In this document: positions 1 through 5,982 of the stretch, piece by piece
How positions within the stretch are numbered: the stretch's first letter is position 1
Layout: each line of letters begins with the position of its first letter
Source of the DNA: Desulfobulbaceae bacterium
GTDB lineage: Bacteria > Desulfobacterota > Desulfobulbia > Desulfobulbales > SURF-16
Reading direction: 5' to 3'
Assembly (NCBI GenBank): GCA_021160685.1
Contig: JAGHCC010000055.1
Span: 1 to 7,010 of the forward strand
DNA length: 7,010 nt
Translations under genes and position numbers: made by a program
Notes under the pieces: generated by a model
What the model was told of the DNA's origin: nothing
Databases searched by the model: none
The model's input: only the letters and a program-made list of their open reading frames with translations

Positions 1-8
1 ACATATTG

Positions 9-54
9 TTTTTATTAAAAAATTTTATATTATTATAATAAAATTTTATTTTAA
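9..54. repeat. 46-base A/T-only block with an inverted repeat
   Basis: Positions 9-54 contain no G or C. Within it, AAAATTTTAT (19-28) and ATAAAATTTT (38-47) form a perfect 10-base inverted repeat with a 9-base loop. T-runs flank it on both strands, so it could act as a weak bidirectional terminator, or as a bent or easily melted DNA site. The stem has no G-C pairs and would be weak as RNA. Confidence 0.6.
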
Positions 55-175
55 CGTGCATTAGGTCAAGATTGGCGTGATATCTGCAATGTTTATAAAT
101 AGAATGTAGAAAGATGAGATAATGTTTTTTCCTCCTTGTTAAAACTCTTGCCTTCCTCCATTCTCCATGGTCCCG

Positions 176-260
176 AGACGTGAGGGGAGTTGTTGAACAT
201 TGTAGTTCTTTTGAAGCGCGGTTCTTTTTTTGGCATTTTTTTGAAATACCCCTCACGTCT
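176..260. repeat. 12-base perfect inverted repeat, arms 61 bases apart
   Basis: AGACGTGAGGGG at 176-187 is matched by CCCCTCACGTCT at 249-260. The arms are G/C-richer than the surrounding T-rich sequence. The 61-base spacer contains T-tracts. It could be a long stem in RNA, a paired operator, or the ends of a small mobile remnant; I cannot tell which. Confidence 0.7.
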
Positions 261-384
261 TATTTTTTGAATATCAGAGTTACACCACAGCCTTGAGCTT
301 AAGTTTTTCAATCGTGAGACTGTTTATCAAAAGAGTTGTAACCTCAAAGCATAGTCTTAAGTTTCGATGATCTTTTTTTGGGTG

Positions 385-443
385 AACGGTCATTTCCTCC
401 TTGCCTGGAATCTCTCTCTCTCATGCCTTGCAAGATGACCGTT
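385..443 (-). repeat. Bulged hairpin enclosing a Shine-Dalgarno-like sequence and ATG
   Basis: AACGGTCAT (385-393) pairs with ATGACCGTT (435-443), and CTTGC (400-404) pairs with GCAAG (430-434), making a 14-base-pair stem with a one-sided six-base bulge (394-399) and a 25-base loop. On the minus strand the bulge is GAGGAA, part of AAGGAGGAA, and the ATG at 393-391 lies in the stem. That ATG opens a 37-codon frame ending in TAA at 280-282. Spacing from GGAGG to ATG is only two bases, so translation is doubtful. Confidence 0.5.
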
Positions 444-520
444 TGCCTGAATTTTTTTGAGCCCCCTCTTTTTTTGTATTCCTTTTCTGATTTCCTTCCT
501 CCCAGCAGCATCAATTTTAA

Positions 521-535
521 TGGTCAATCTGACCA
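521..535. repeat. Short perfect hairpin TGGTCA-ATC-TGACCA
   Basis: A six-base-pair stem with a three-base loop about 100 bases downstream of the last stop codon. On the minus strand it is followed by TTAAAATTGAT rather than a solid T-run, so it is at best a poor terminator for the cluster. Confidence 0.4.
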
Positions 536-621
536 GTTTGTTTGTCTTCATTTGTACCCATTGTGAGCTTTTGCAGTACGGAGGTTGAACCAAGCCAAAC
601 TGCTGGAACCCCGGTTAACTG

Positions 622-633
622 GTAACAGGTTAC
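622..633. repeat. Small inverted repeat GTAAC-AG-GTTAC just after the last stop codon
   Basis: Five-base arms with a two-base spacer, six bases downstream of the stop of the last gene, next to a near-palindromic CCGGTTAACTGG at 611-622. No T-run follows on the minus strand. It is probably too short to terminate transcription alone. Confidence 0.3.
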
Positions 634-638
634 GAACA

Positions 639-2507
639 TTATTTCACCGATGTCATGTGTCTTTTTCTCTGAGTTTCTGCGCTGTCCGTGGTATGTGTTT
701 TGGTCAATGAATCCTGGCTTGGCGTGGATCGCAGGTTTGGATAATCCGTAAACAGGTGTCTGTCTTTCAGTTTTTTCCAATTCATGAAGTCCGGGGAGGG
801 AAGGGTGAGAGGATTTTTGTCTTTATATGTTTTTTTAATTTTTTGAAATTCTTTTTCTCTGGCAAGAAAGGCTTCAACAACGTCAGGATCAAAATGTCTG
901 CCCTTTTCTTCAACAATAACCGCTAATGCTTTTTGGTGGGAAAAGGATTCCTTGTAAGTCCGTTTAGAGGTCAGGGCATCATAGACGTCAGCCAGGGAAA
1001 CGATTCTTGATGATAATGGAATTTCTTCTCCATTCAGACCTTGGGGATAGCCGGATCCATCCCATTTTTCATGATGGAAATAGGCGATTGTTTTGCCCAT
1101 GGTCAGAAATGACGGGCCGGGAACCTGTCCCTCAATCGCTTTTATAGTGTCGCCGCCAAGCAGGGTATGCTGTTGAATGATTTCAATTTCATCGGCAGTT
1201 AATCTATCCGCTTTCAACAGGAGATTATCCGGGATGCCGACTTTGCCGATATCATGGAGAATGGAAGACATGTAAATATCTTCAATAAACTGAGTTGAAA
1301 TATAATCATGATATTTCGGCTTTAAGGCCAGTTCCGTGGCGAGTATCCGGCAGAATTCCCTGATTCTCTCCAGATGGTTACCGGAGTTGATATCACGGTA
1401 TTCCGCCAGTTTGGCCAGGGAAAGAATAGTTGCGGAGCGGGTTTCCTGTACTCTTGTAAAGGATGTCAGTAACTCTGTTTCCAGTTTTTTTCTGTCAGTG
1501 ATATCCCTGACCAGCATCTGGTAGCCAACCAGCGCTTGATCCTTATAAATAGTTGTGGCATTACATTCGACATCAACGATCTGTTTCTGCTTGTTGACGA
1601 ATCTGAATTGCAGCCCGGTGACGTTACGGCCGTCCTGTAACTGTTGTAGAAGAGAGCGCTGCACAGTCTCTTGATCATCCGGATGGACAAATTCGAGAAT
1701 GAGATCCCCCTCTTTTTCATAAGCCGGACCTCCCATGGTGTCGTAGAAACGTGGATTGGCCATGACAATCTTGCCGTCGCGGTCCGTGAGGATGACATCA
1801 TCACTGATGTTTTCGTACAGCTTTTGGTAGCGAATTTCAGACTTTTCAAGTTCTTTCGTCCTGTTGGCAACTTCTTCCTCAAGATGATCTGCATGGTAGG
1901 AAAGCTGGCCGGCAAGAGCGTCCTCCTTCATTCGCATGTTAAATTCTCTTTTTCGGGCTCGGGACTCTTCCAGGCATTTGACAATAATGATAAGAAGAAA
2001 AGAGACGAAGAAAAAAGTATTATTGAAAAGTATTTTTAGGTTTGCAGGTGTGGGCTGGTTATAAATAAAAATCGGTGCCAGGTAAAGAGAATAGACCAAA
2101 ATCCCGGTTCCGGCGGCTTGGGATGGATTTAAGGGTAAAATGGCGGCACAGACAACAAGAACCATGACCATTCCGATATAATATGAAGAGGTAATACCGC
2201 CAAGCTTGATGATCATGATTGAGATTGTCATGGCCGAGATAGCATAGGCTGTTATGGCAGTGGGAAAGGGGTGTCTGCGCGAGAAGGAGGTTCTGTTTAC
2301 GATATAAATACCAAGGAGCGAGAGAGAACACAGAACTCGCAGGATGAAAAAAGGCGTGAAATGTGAGGGGGCCACAACATGATCAAGTATGGAAAAAAAC
2401 GGAAAGAGAAAAGCCCCGAACAGAACAGTGATATTGATCCGTTGATGGAGAAGGGTCCGGGTTTCCTCCTCGTATTTCTGCAGATTGGCGGAAGAGATTT
2501 TTTCCAT
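639..2507 (-). CDS. Membrane PAS-HD-GYP cyclic-di-GMP phosphodiesterase, copy A
   Basis: Paralogue of the other HD-GYP protein, last gene of the cluster. The 622 residues contain about six hydrophobic helices (roughly 25-45, 52-71, 82-101, 106-127, 131-148, 163-178), a charged signalling helix (about 195-226, LSYHADHLEEEVANR), a PAS domain (about 228-336, DGKIVMANPRF to VRDITDRKK) and an HD-GYP domain (about 355-555). Catalytic positions kept: H378, H418/D419, H447, H478/H479, GYP at 486-488, D507. The residue four before H378 is N374, where the paralogue has Glu, so this enzyme may bind two rather than three metals. After the HD-GYP domain there is a tail of about 60 residues (from KDKNPLTLPSPDF), rich in Thr, Ser and basic residues, that the paralogue lacks. 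The ATG lies two bases after the methyltransferase stop (TGA-TC-ATG) and has no good Shine-Dalgarno, suggesting coupled translation. Role as a cyclic-di-GMP phosphodiesterase is inferred from the family. Confidence 0.93.
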   Translation of the reverse strand: MEKISSANLQKYEEETRTLLHQRINITVLFGAFLFPFFSILDHVVAPSHFTPFFILRVLCSLSLLGIYIVNRTSFSRRHPFPTAITAYAISAMTISIMIIKLGGITSSYYIGMVMVLVVCAAILPLNPSQAAGTGILVYSLYLAPIFIYNQPTPANLKILFNNTFFFVSFLLIIIVKCLEESRARKREFNMRMKEDALAGQLSYHADHLEEEVANRTKELEKSEIRYQKLYENISDDVILTDRDGKIVMANPRFYDTMGGPAYEKEGDLILEFVHPDDQETVQRSLLQQLQDGRNVTGLQFRFVNKQKQIVDVECNATTIYKDQALVGYQMLVRDITDRKKLETELLTSFTRVQETRSATILSLAKLAEYRDINSGNHLERIREFCRILATELALKPKYHDYISTQFIEDIYMSSILHDIGKVGIPDNLLLKADRLTADEIEIIQQHTLLGGDTIKAIEGQVPGPSFLTMGKTIAYFHHEKWDGSGYPQGLNGEEIPLSSRIVSLADVYDALTSKRTYKESFSHQKALAVIVEEKGRHFDPDVVEAFLAREKEFQKIKKTYKDKNPLTLPSPDFMNWKKLKDRHLFTDYPNLRSTPSQDSLTKTHTTDSAETQRKRHMTSVK

Positions 2508-2509
2508 GA

Positions 2510-4054
2510 TCAGTCTGGTCTGACCGCCTTAACAAAAAGATTCACTCCCTGCTTTTCCGACAGGATTTCGATTTTATCACCAAAAGGGCTTTGGGAAAAG
2601 ATGGCTGTCAAGTCTTCCCGATCGCGATAATGCAGGCGCCATTGGAGGATATGGTCCATAAATGGCTGGTCCGGATTAGGCGAGAAGTTACCGACAATGA
2701 GAACGCCTCCGGGTTTTAATTGATGATAGCAGCGGGTAACAAAGGCGACAAAGAGTTTATCTTCCAAATAATCGGTCAAGCCGGCGGAATAGATAATATC
2801 CTGCAGGCGCATATTGTGATTGACCCTTCCCAGAGACCATTTAACCAGATTTTCATTCATCAGGCGGATAGAGGCATTGTGGGGGAAGGTGTTCACATGC
2901 TTATTGGTGTATTGCAGGGCCTCTGAATCAATATCAATGCAGAGTGCCTCGATGGCTTCAGTGTAGTCGCATTGTTTTAAAAAATCGAAGAGTTCCTGGT
3001 TGGGACCGCAGGCCAGGTTCATAATATTGATGATATGGCCTTTTTTGTATTTTTGGTCGCTGATTTCGGCCAGCTGTCTGCTCAACAGTTTTCTTCTGCC
3101 GCGGATTGCCTTGGAGCCAATGGAATTGAGACACCATTCATCGACAATTACACCGAGTTTCCCATCTCCGGCCGGTTTGTTCTGGTAAATTTTTTCGATC
3201 ATCAGGAAGTCACCGGCATAACCTTTGGGCTTGAAATAGACCCTTTCAGCAAAACGACTTCGCATAAAATAAGGATAAATCTCCTTGAACAGATAGCCCC
3301 AGGCGTAATTTTCCTCATCAAGGTTCTGAATTTCTTTTTTCAGATTGAGAATCTGGACATAAAACTGATTCAGGATATTGAGGCACTGTTCCCGGACATC
3401 TTCAGAAATGGCGCTGGATGAGTCTTCCTGCAAGCGGTAGGAGATGTTATACATTTTCCCTTTGAAATCTTCAACGATCCGATTGACCAAACGCCAGGCC
3501 GCTGTTTTGAAAAAATTTTCAGGCAGGGGACTTGAGTCGTCGTAGCTGTGTTTTCTTCTGGTTGATAACGAGGCCCCATAGGCCCTGAGAGGTTCTCGCT
3601 CCTCCAGAATACGACGGAATTTGATGCAGATTCCCCGGGTGAGCAGATCAAGAAAGTAGCCGTAAAGCAGCGGATTTTCTTTCTGCATACATTGCATGGT
3701 GGATTGATCAAACACCCTGATTTCGGCATCTTCCGTTATTCGAATGTCACGAACCCGTGATCCGCCGTCAAAATAGCCGATTTCACCGAAAAAGTTTCCG
3801 GAGCCGATCAGGGCAACGGTTATTTTCGTGTCGTGGGCCGTATGGGAAACCTCAATGGAACCTTTTTTGACATAATAAAAGGCAGGTTTTTCCGAGTTTT
3901 GGGGACGGAATTCCTCGCCGGTCAGGAAAAACAGGGTTCTTGAAAAAGGCAGAACCTCTTCGATGAGTTGGACAGGCAGACCTCTCAGAACATTCAATTC
4001 CTCGCTACTGGAGATTGCTCTATTATTGGTTCTATCTTTCTGCGCGGTTTGCAT
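2510..4054 (-). CDS. Cyclic-nucleotide-binding domain fused to PhcB-like SAM methyltransferase, copy A
   Basis: Predicted soluble methyltransferase under control of a nucleotide-binding domain. Numbered from the ATG at 4054 (514 aa), residues about 31-150 form a CRP-like cyclic-nucleotide-binding beta-roll with the phosphate-binding-cassette signature FFGEIGYF and a downstream SRVRD. No helix-turn-helix follows, so it is not a CRP-type transcription factor. A helical middle region leads to RSRFAERVYFKPKGYAGDF (265-283), then IRGRRKLL, the SAM loop NLACGP (346-351), acidic D374/D376, NENL (400-403), YSAGL (422-426) and LKPGG (446-450). I associate KPxGYAGD with the family annotated as 3-hydroxypalmitic acid methyl ester biosynthesis; the actual substrate here is unknown. 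Start choice: an ATG at 4072 abuts the previous stop but lacks a ribosome site, whereas ATG 4054 has AAAGGAG six bases upstream. It ends TGA two bases before the next ATG, indicating translational coupling. Confidence 0.92.
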   Translation of the reverse strand: MQTAQKDRTNNRAISSSEELNVLRGLPVQLIEEVLPFSRTLFFLTGEEFRPQNSEKPAFYYVKKGSIEVSHTAHDTKITVALIGSGNFFGEIGYFDGGSRVRDIRITEDAEIRVFDQSTMQCMQKENPLLYGYFLDLLTRGICIKFRRILEEREPLRAYGASLSTRRKHSYDDSSPLPENFFKTAAWRLVNRIVEDFKGKMYNISYRLQEDSSSAISEDVREQCLNILNQFYVQILNLKKEIQNLDEENYAWGYLFKEIYPYFMRSRFAERVYFKPKGYAGDFLMIEKIYQNKPAGDGKLGVIVDEWCLNSIGSKAIRGRRKLLSRQLAEISDQKYKKGHIINIMNLACGPNQELFDFLKQCDYTEAIEALCIDIDSEALQYTNKHVNTFPHNASIRLMNENLVKWSLGRVNHNMRLQDIIYSAGLTDYLEDKLFVAFVTRCYHQLKPGGVLIVGNFSPNPDQPFMDHILQWRLHYRDREDLTAIFSQSPFGDKIEILSEKQGVNLFVKAVRPD

Positions 4055-4066
4055 GAAAAACTCCTT
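4055..4066 (-). promoter_or_regulatory. Shine-Dalgarno that sets the start of the fusion methyltransferase
   Basis: On the minus strand AAAGGAG is followed by six bases (TTTTTC) and then ATG at 4054. This is the best ribosome-binding site near the gene. It lies inside the reading frame that begins at the upstream ATG 4072, which has no such site, so initiation at 4054 is favoured. The predicted protein is six residues shorter than the longest open frame. Confidence 0.7.
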
Positions 4067-4072
4067 TGCCAT

Positions 4073-5797
4073 CTACTGGATAAGAATGGACATCCTGGTT
4101 TTTTTGAAGACATGCTCCTGGACCGCAAAGGCTTCTACCACAGCAGGAGAAAAATGTTTCCCTTTCTCGGCGAAAATAATTTTTCTGGCCTCTTCATGGG
4201 TCATAGAAGGTTTGTAACATCTTTTTGATGTCAGGGCGTCATAAACATCAGCCAAGGCAACAATGGTTGCGGATAAAGGAATTTCACTGTTTTTCAGTCC
4301 CTGGGGATATCCGCTGCCATCCCATCTTTCATGGTGATAATAGGCAACCTCTCTGCCGATGGTTAAAAATGTTTTCCCTTTTATTCGAGATTCAAGATCC
4401 TTGAGGGCATCGCCGCCAATAATGGAATGAAATTTCATGATGTTGAATTCTTCCGGGGTGAGTTTGCCGGGTTTGAGAAGGATCGCATCCGGAATGCCTA
4501 CTTTGCCAATATCATGCAAAATGGAAGAAAGATAAAGATCATCAGTATAATCCTGGCTGATGATGTTGGCATATTCCGGGTATCCAGCCAGTTCTTCACA
4601 GATAATTTTGGTGTATTCCCGGATCCTTTCGAGATGATTTCCGGTCTCATGATCCCGTGACTCCACAAGTTTTGCCAGGCCGAATATGGCGGCTGTTCTG
4701 GAGGTGTTGATCTCTTCTTGGGAGCGAACAAGCTCGGATTTCATTTTGTTTCTTCTGGTAATATCTCTGGCCACCAATTGATAACCGATAAATTGTCCGT
4801 CTTTGTCGATTGTTTTGGCATTACATTCAATGTCCGCCTTCTTCTGCTTATTGTCCAACATTTTAAACTGAAAATCTTTGATATCCAGGCCAGACGTCAG
4901 ACCGGCCAACAGGTCCTGTTTTACCCTGGCAACATCTTCATCAGCAACGAAATTAAAGAAAGACTTGCCCGCGACATCTTCACGTCTTTTTTTAAGAAAA
5001 TTGTAAAAATGGGGGTTGGCCATAAGTATTGTGCCGTCATGATCCAGCAGAATGACGGGATCAAGAATATTGTCATACAGTTTTTTGTAGCGCAGTTCGG
5101 ACTCTTCGATTTCTTTAAGTTGTTTTTCAACCTCTTCTTCCAGGTGATGCGTATAATAGGATAACTCCCCAGTCAGTTTTTTGAGCTTTATTTTGAGATT
5201 AAATTCTCTTACCCGTCCTTTGAGCTCTTCATGGCATTGGACAATGCCGACCACGGCAAAGGCAAAAAGAAAAAAAGTATTGTTGAAGAAAATTTTAAAA
5301 TTTTCAGGACTGGTTTGCGTGAACGTAAACGGATCGAGATAGCAGGGAACGGTATAAATGAGCAGCAGGATAATTCCTGAAAAAACCGCCTGGAAAAAAT
5401 GAAGGGGCAGGACGGCAAAATAGCCCACCAGGATAAGGAGCGGGCCGACATAATAAAAATGTCCGCCATGGCCGATTTTGAGGATCATCAGGACAAGGAT
5501 AAAGCTGCCGATCGTGCAGAATGTGATGGCAATGAGAAAGGAAGAAATCAGTTTTTTATGATGCAGCAGAAGAAAGCCGGCCATGAGCAATGAAAAAAAG
5601 CCGCGATATTGACCAAAGAGAATAAAATGTTCTCTGGCCATGACAAAGTCAAGAATGGAAAAAAGCGGAAAAAAAACAATGCCAAGCCAGAGCAGGGCCG
5701 TAACTCTTCGATGAAGGAGATCTTCAGTCTCTTTTGTAAAAAGTTCCAGGTGTTTTTTTTCAATGCCCGGGGAAGGGGCTGACCAGGATAGATTCAT
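4073..5797 (-). CDS. Membrane PAS-HD-GYP cyclic-di-GMP phosphodiesterase, copy B
   Basis: Predicted inner-membrane sensor that hydrolyses cyclic-di-GMP. The 574 residues show, in order: about six hydrophobic helices (roughly 32-53, 59-78, 85-107, 113-131, 134-151, 170-187); a charged signalling helix (about 205-236); a PAS domain (about 238-346, with DGTILMANPHF and ending GYQLVARDITRRN); and an HD-GYP domain (about 365-565). Expected catalytic residues are present: H388, the HD pair H428/D429 in ILHDIGKVGIPD, H457, H488/H489, GYP at 496-498 and D517 in ADVYDALTSKR. E384, four residues before H388, matches the position of a third-metal glutamate known from trinuclear HD-GYP enzymes. The ATG at 5797 has no clear Shine-Dalgarno, but the frame closes at a TGA about 60 bases upstream with no better start. 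The TAG at 4073 is 18 bases before the preferred start of the next gene. No GGDEF or EAL domain is seen. The PAS ligand is unknown. Confidence 0.93.
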   Translation of the reverse strand: MNLSWSAPSPGIEKKHLELFTKETEDLLHRRVTALLWLGIVFFPLFSILDFVMAREHFILFGQYRGFFSLLMAGFLLLHHKKLISSFLIAITFCTIGSFILVLMILKIGHGGHFYYVGPLLILVGYFAVLPLHFFQAVFSGIILLLIYTVPCYLDPFTFTQTSPENFKIFFNNTFFLFAFAVVGIVQCHEELKGRVREFNLKIKLKKLTGELSYYTHHLEEEVEKQLKEIEESELRYKKLYDNILDPVILLDHDGTILMANPHFYNFLKKRREDVAGKSFFNFVADEDVARVKQDLLAGLTSGLDIKDFQFKMLDNKQKKADIECNAKTIDKDGQFIGYQLVARDITRRNKMKSELVRSQEEINTSRTAAIFGLAKLVESRDHETGNHLERIREYTKIICEELAGYPEYANIISQDYTDDLYLSSILHDIGKVGIPDAILLKPGKLTPEEFNIMKFHSIIGGDALKDLESRIKGKTFLTIGREVAYYHHERWDGSGYPQGLKNSEIPLSATIVALADVYDALTSKRCYKPSMTHEEARKIIFAEKGKHFSPAVVEAFAVQEHVFKKTRMSILIQ

Positions 5798-5852
5798 GTG
5801 ATGCGCTTGTCGGGTAACAGAATATTCATCAATTTTGTCTGCATTTTTTCTT

Positions 5853-5880
5853 ATTGTTCAGGTCGATAGACTGTGGGCAA
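5853..5880 (-). promoter_or_regulatory. Possible weak sigma-70 promoter for the HD-GYP copy B gene
   Basis: Minus-strand TTGCCC (5875-5880) and AACAAT (5853-5858) are separated by 16 bases and each match the sigma-70 consensus at four of six positions. It would place a transcript start about 45-50 bases before the ATG at 5797. Matches this weak occur by chance, so this is a candidate only; the gap length between the genes is what makes an internal promoter plausible. Confidence 0.2.
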
Positions 5881-5940
5881 AATGAGCTTGTACACCGCAA
5901 AACGATGTAACGAGAAACAATGCAGATTTCGAAAACTAAG

Positions 5941-5960
5941 AGCCTTTAGCCTACAGCCTA
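5941..5960 (+). repeat. Three-unit heptamer repeat (AGCCT core, 7-base period)
   Basis: AGCCT occurs at 5941, 5948 and 5955, exactly seven bases apart, in the text AGCCTTTAGCCTACAGCCTA. On the transcribed strand this reads TAGGCTGTAGGCTAAAGGCT. It lies just downstream of the methyltransferase stop codon. Short heptamer tandem repeats are typical of non-coding spacers in some bacteria; function is unknown. Confidence 0.75.
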
Positions 5961-5982
5961 ACCAACCTGAAAAGTGACCATT

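Larger units (their letters stand above)
1..638. other. Gene-poor region downstream of the cluster
   Basis: No known gene is recognisable on either strand. Short open frames exist on the minus strand (280-393, 93-236, 390-551), but none has convincing family similarity, and the one at 390-551 relies heavily on AGA/AGG arginine codons, which are not prominent in the real genes. The region is rich in T-tracts on the plus strand and holds four inverted repeats (19-47, 176-260, 385-443, 521-535) and a (TC)6 tract at 411-422. No clear intrinsic terminator for the cluster was found. It may be a relic of lost genes or a regulatory/insertion region. Confidence 0.55.
5798..5982 (-). other. Intergenic spacer inside the duplicated cassette
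   Basis: This 185-base gap separates copy B of the methyltransferase from its HD-GYP partner; the equivalent junction in copy A is two bases. It contains three AGCCT heptamer units next to the methyltransferase end, a TTTCGAAA palindrome at 5927-5934 and at best a weak promoter. I see no hairpin with a T-run that would act as a strong terminator, no riboswitch I recognise, and no credible small gene. Confidence 0.6.

Noticed and set aside
93..311. Minus-strand frame of 72 codons (or 47 from ATG at 236) downstream of the cluster
   Set aside because: It starts at TTG without a Shine-Dalgarno; the internal ATG has only GAGGGG 12 bases upstream, and the protein resembles nothing I know. It also overlaps a 12-base inverted repeat.
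390..593. Minus-strand frame of 67 codons, basic protein rich in Lys and Arg
   Set aside because: TTG start without a ribosome site, arginines mostly AGA/AGG unlike the neighbouring real genes, and purine-rich repetitive DNA explains the composition.
580..625. GGTTCAACC-like text on the minus strand resembling a tRNA T-arm
   Set aside because: No acceptor stem, anticodon arm or D-arm can be built around it at tRNA spacing.
1336..2039. Plus-strand open frames within the HD-GYP copy A gene
   Set aside because: They are antisense to a gene with intact PAS and HD-GYP motifs and encode no recognisable domain.
2510..4072. CRP/FNR transcription factor identity for the fusion protein
   Set aside because: Only the beta-roll nucleotide-binding part matches; no helix-turn-helix follows, and the rest is a methyltransferase with NLACGP and LKPGG motifs.
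5798..5960. Possible cyclic-di-GMP riboswitch ahead of the HD-GYP gene
   Set aside because: The conserved core elements of known cyclic-di-GMP riboswitches could not be found on the minus strand, and no terminator or ribosome-site-sequestering stem is evident.
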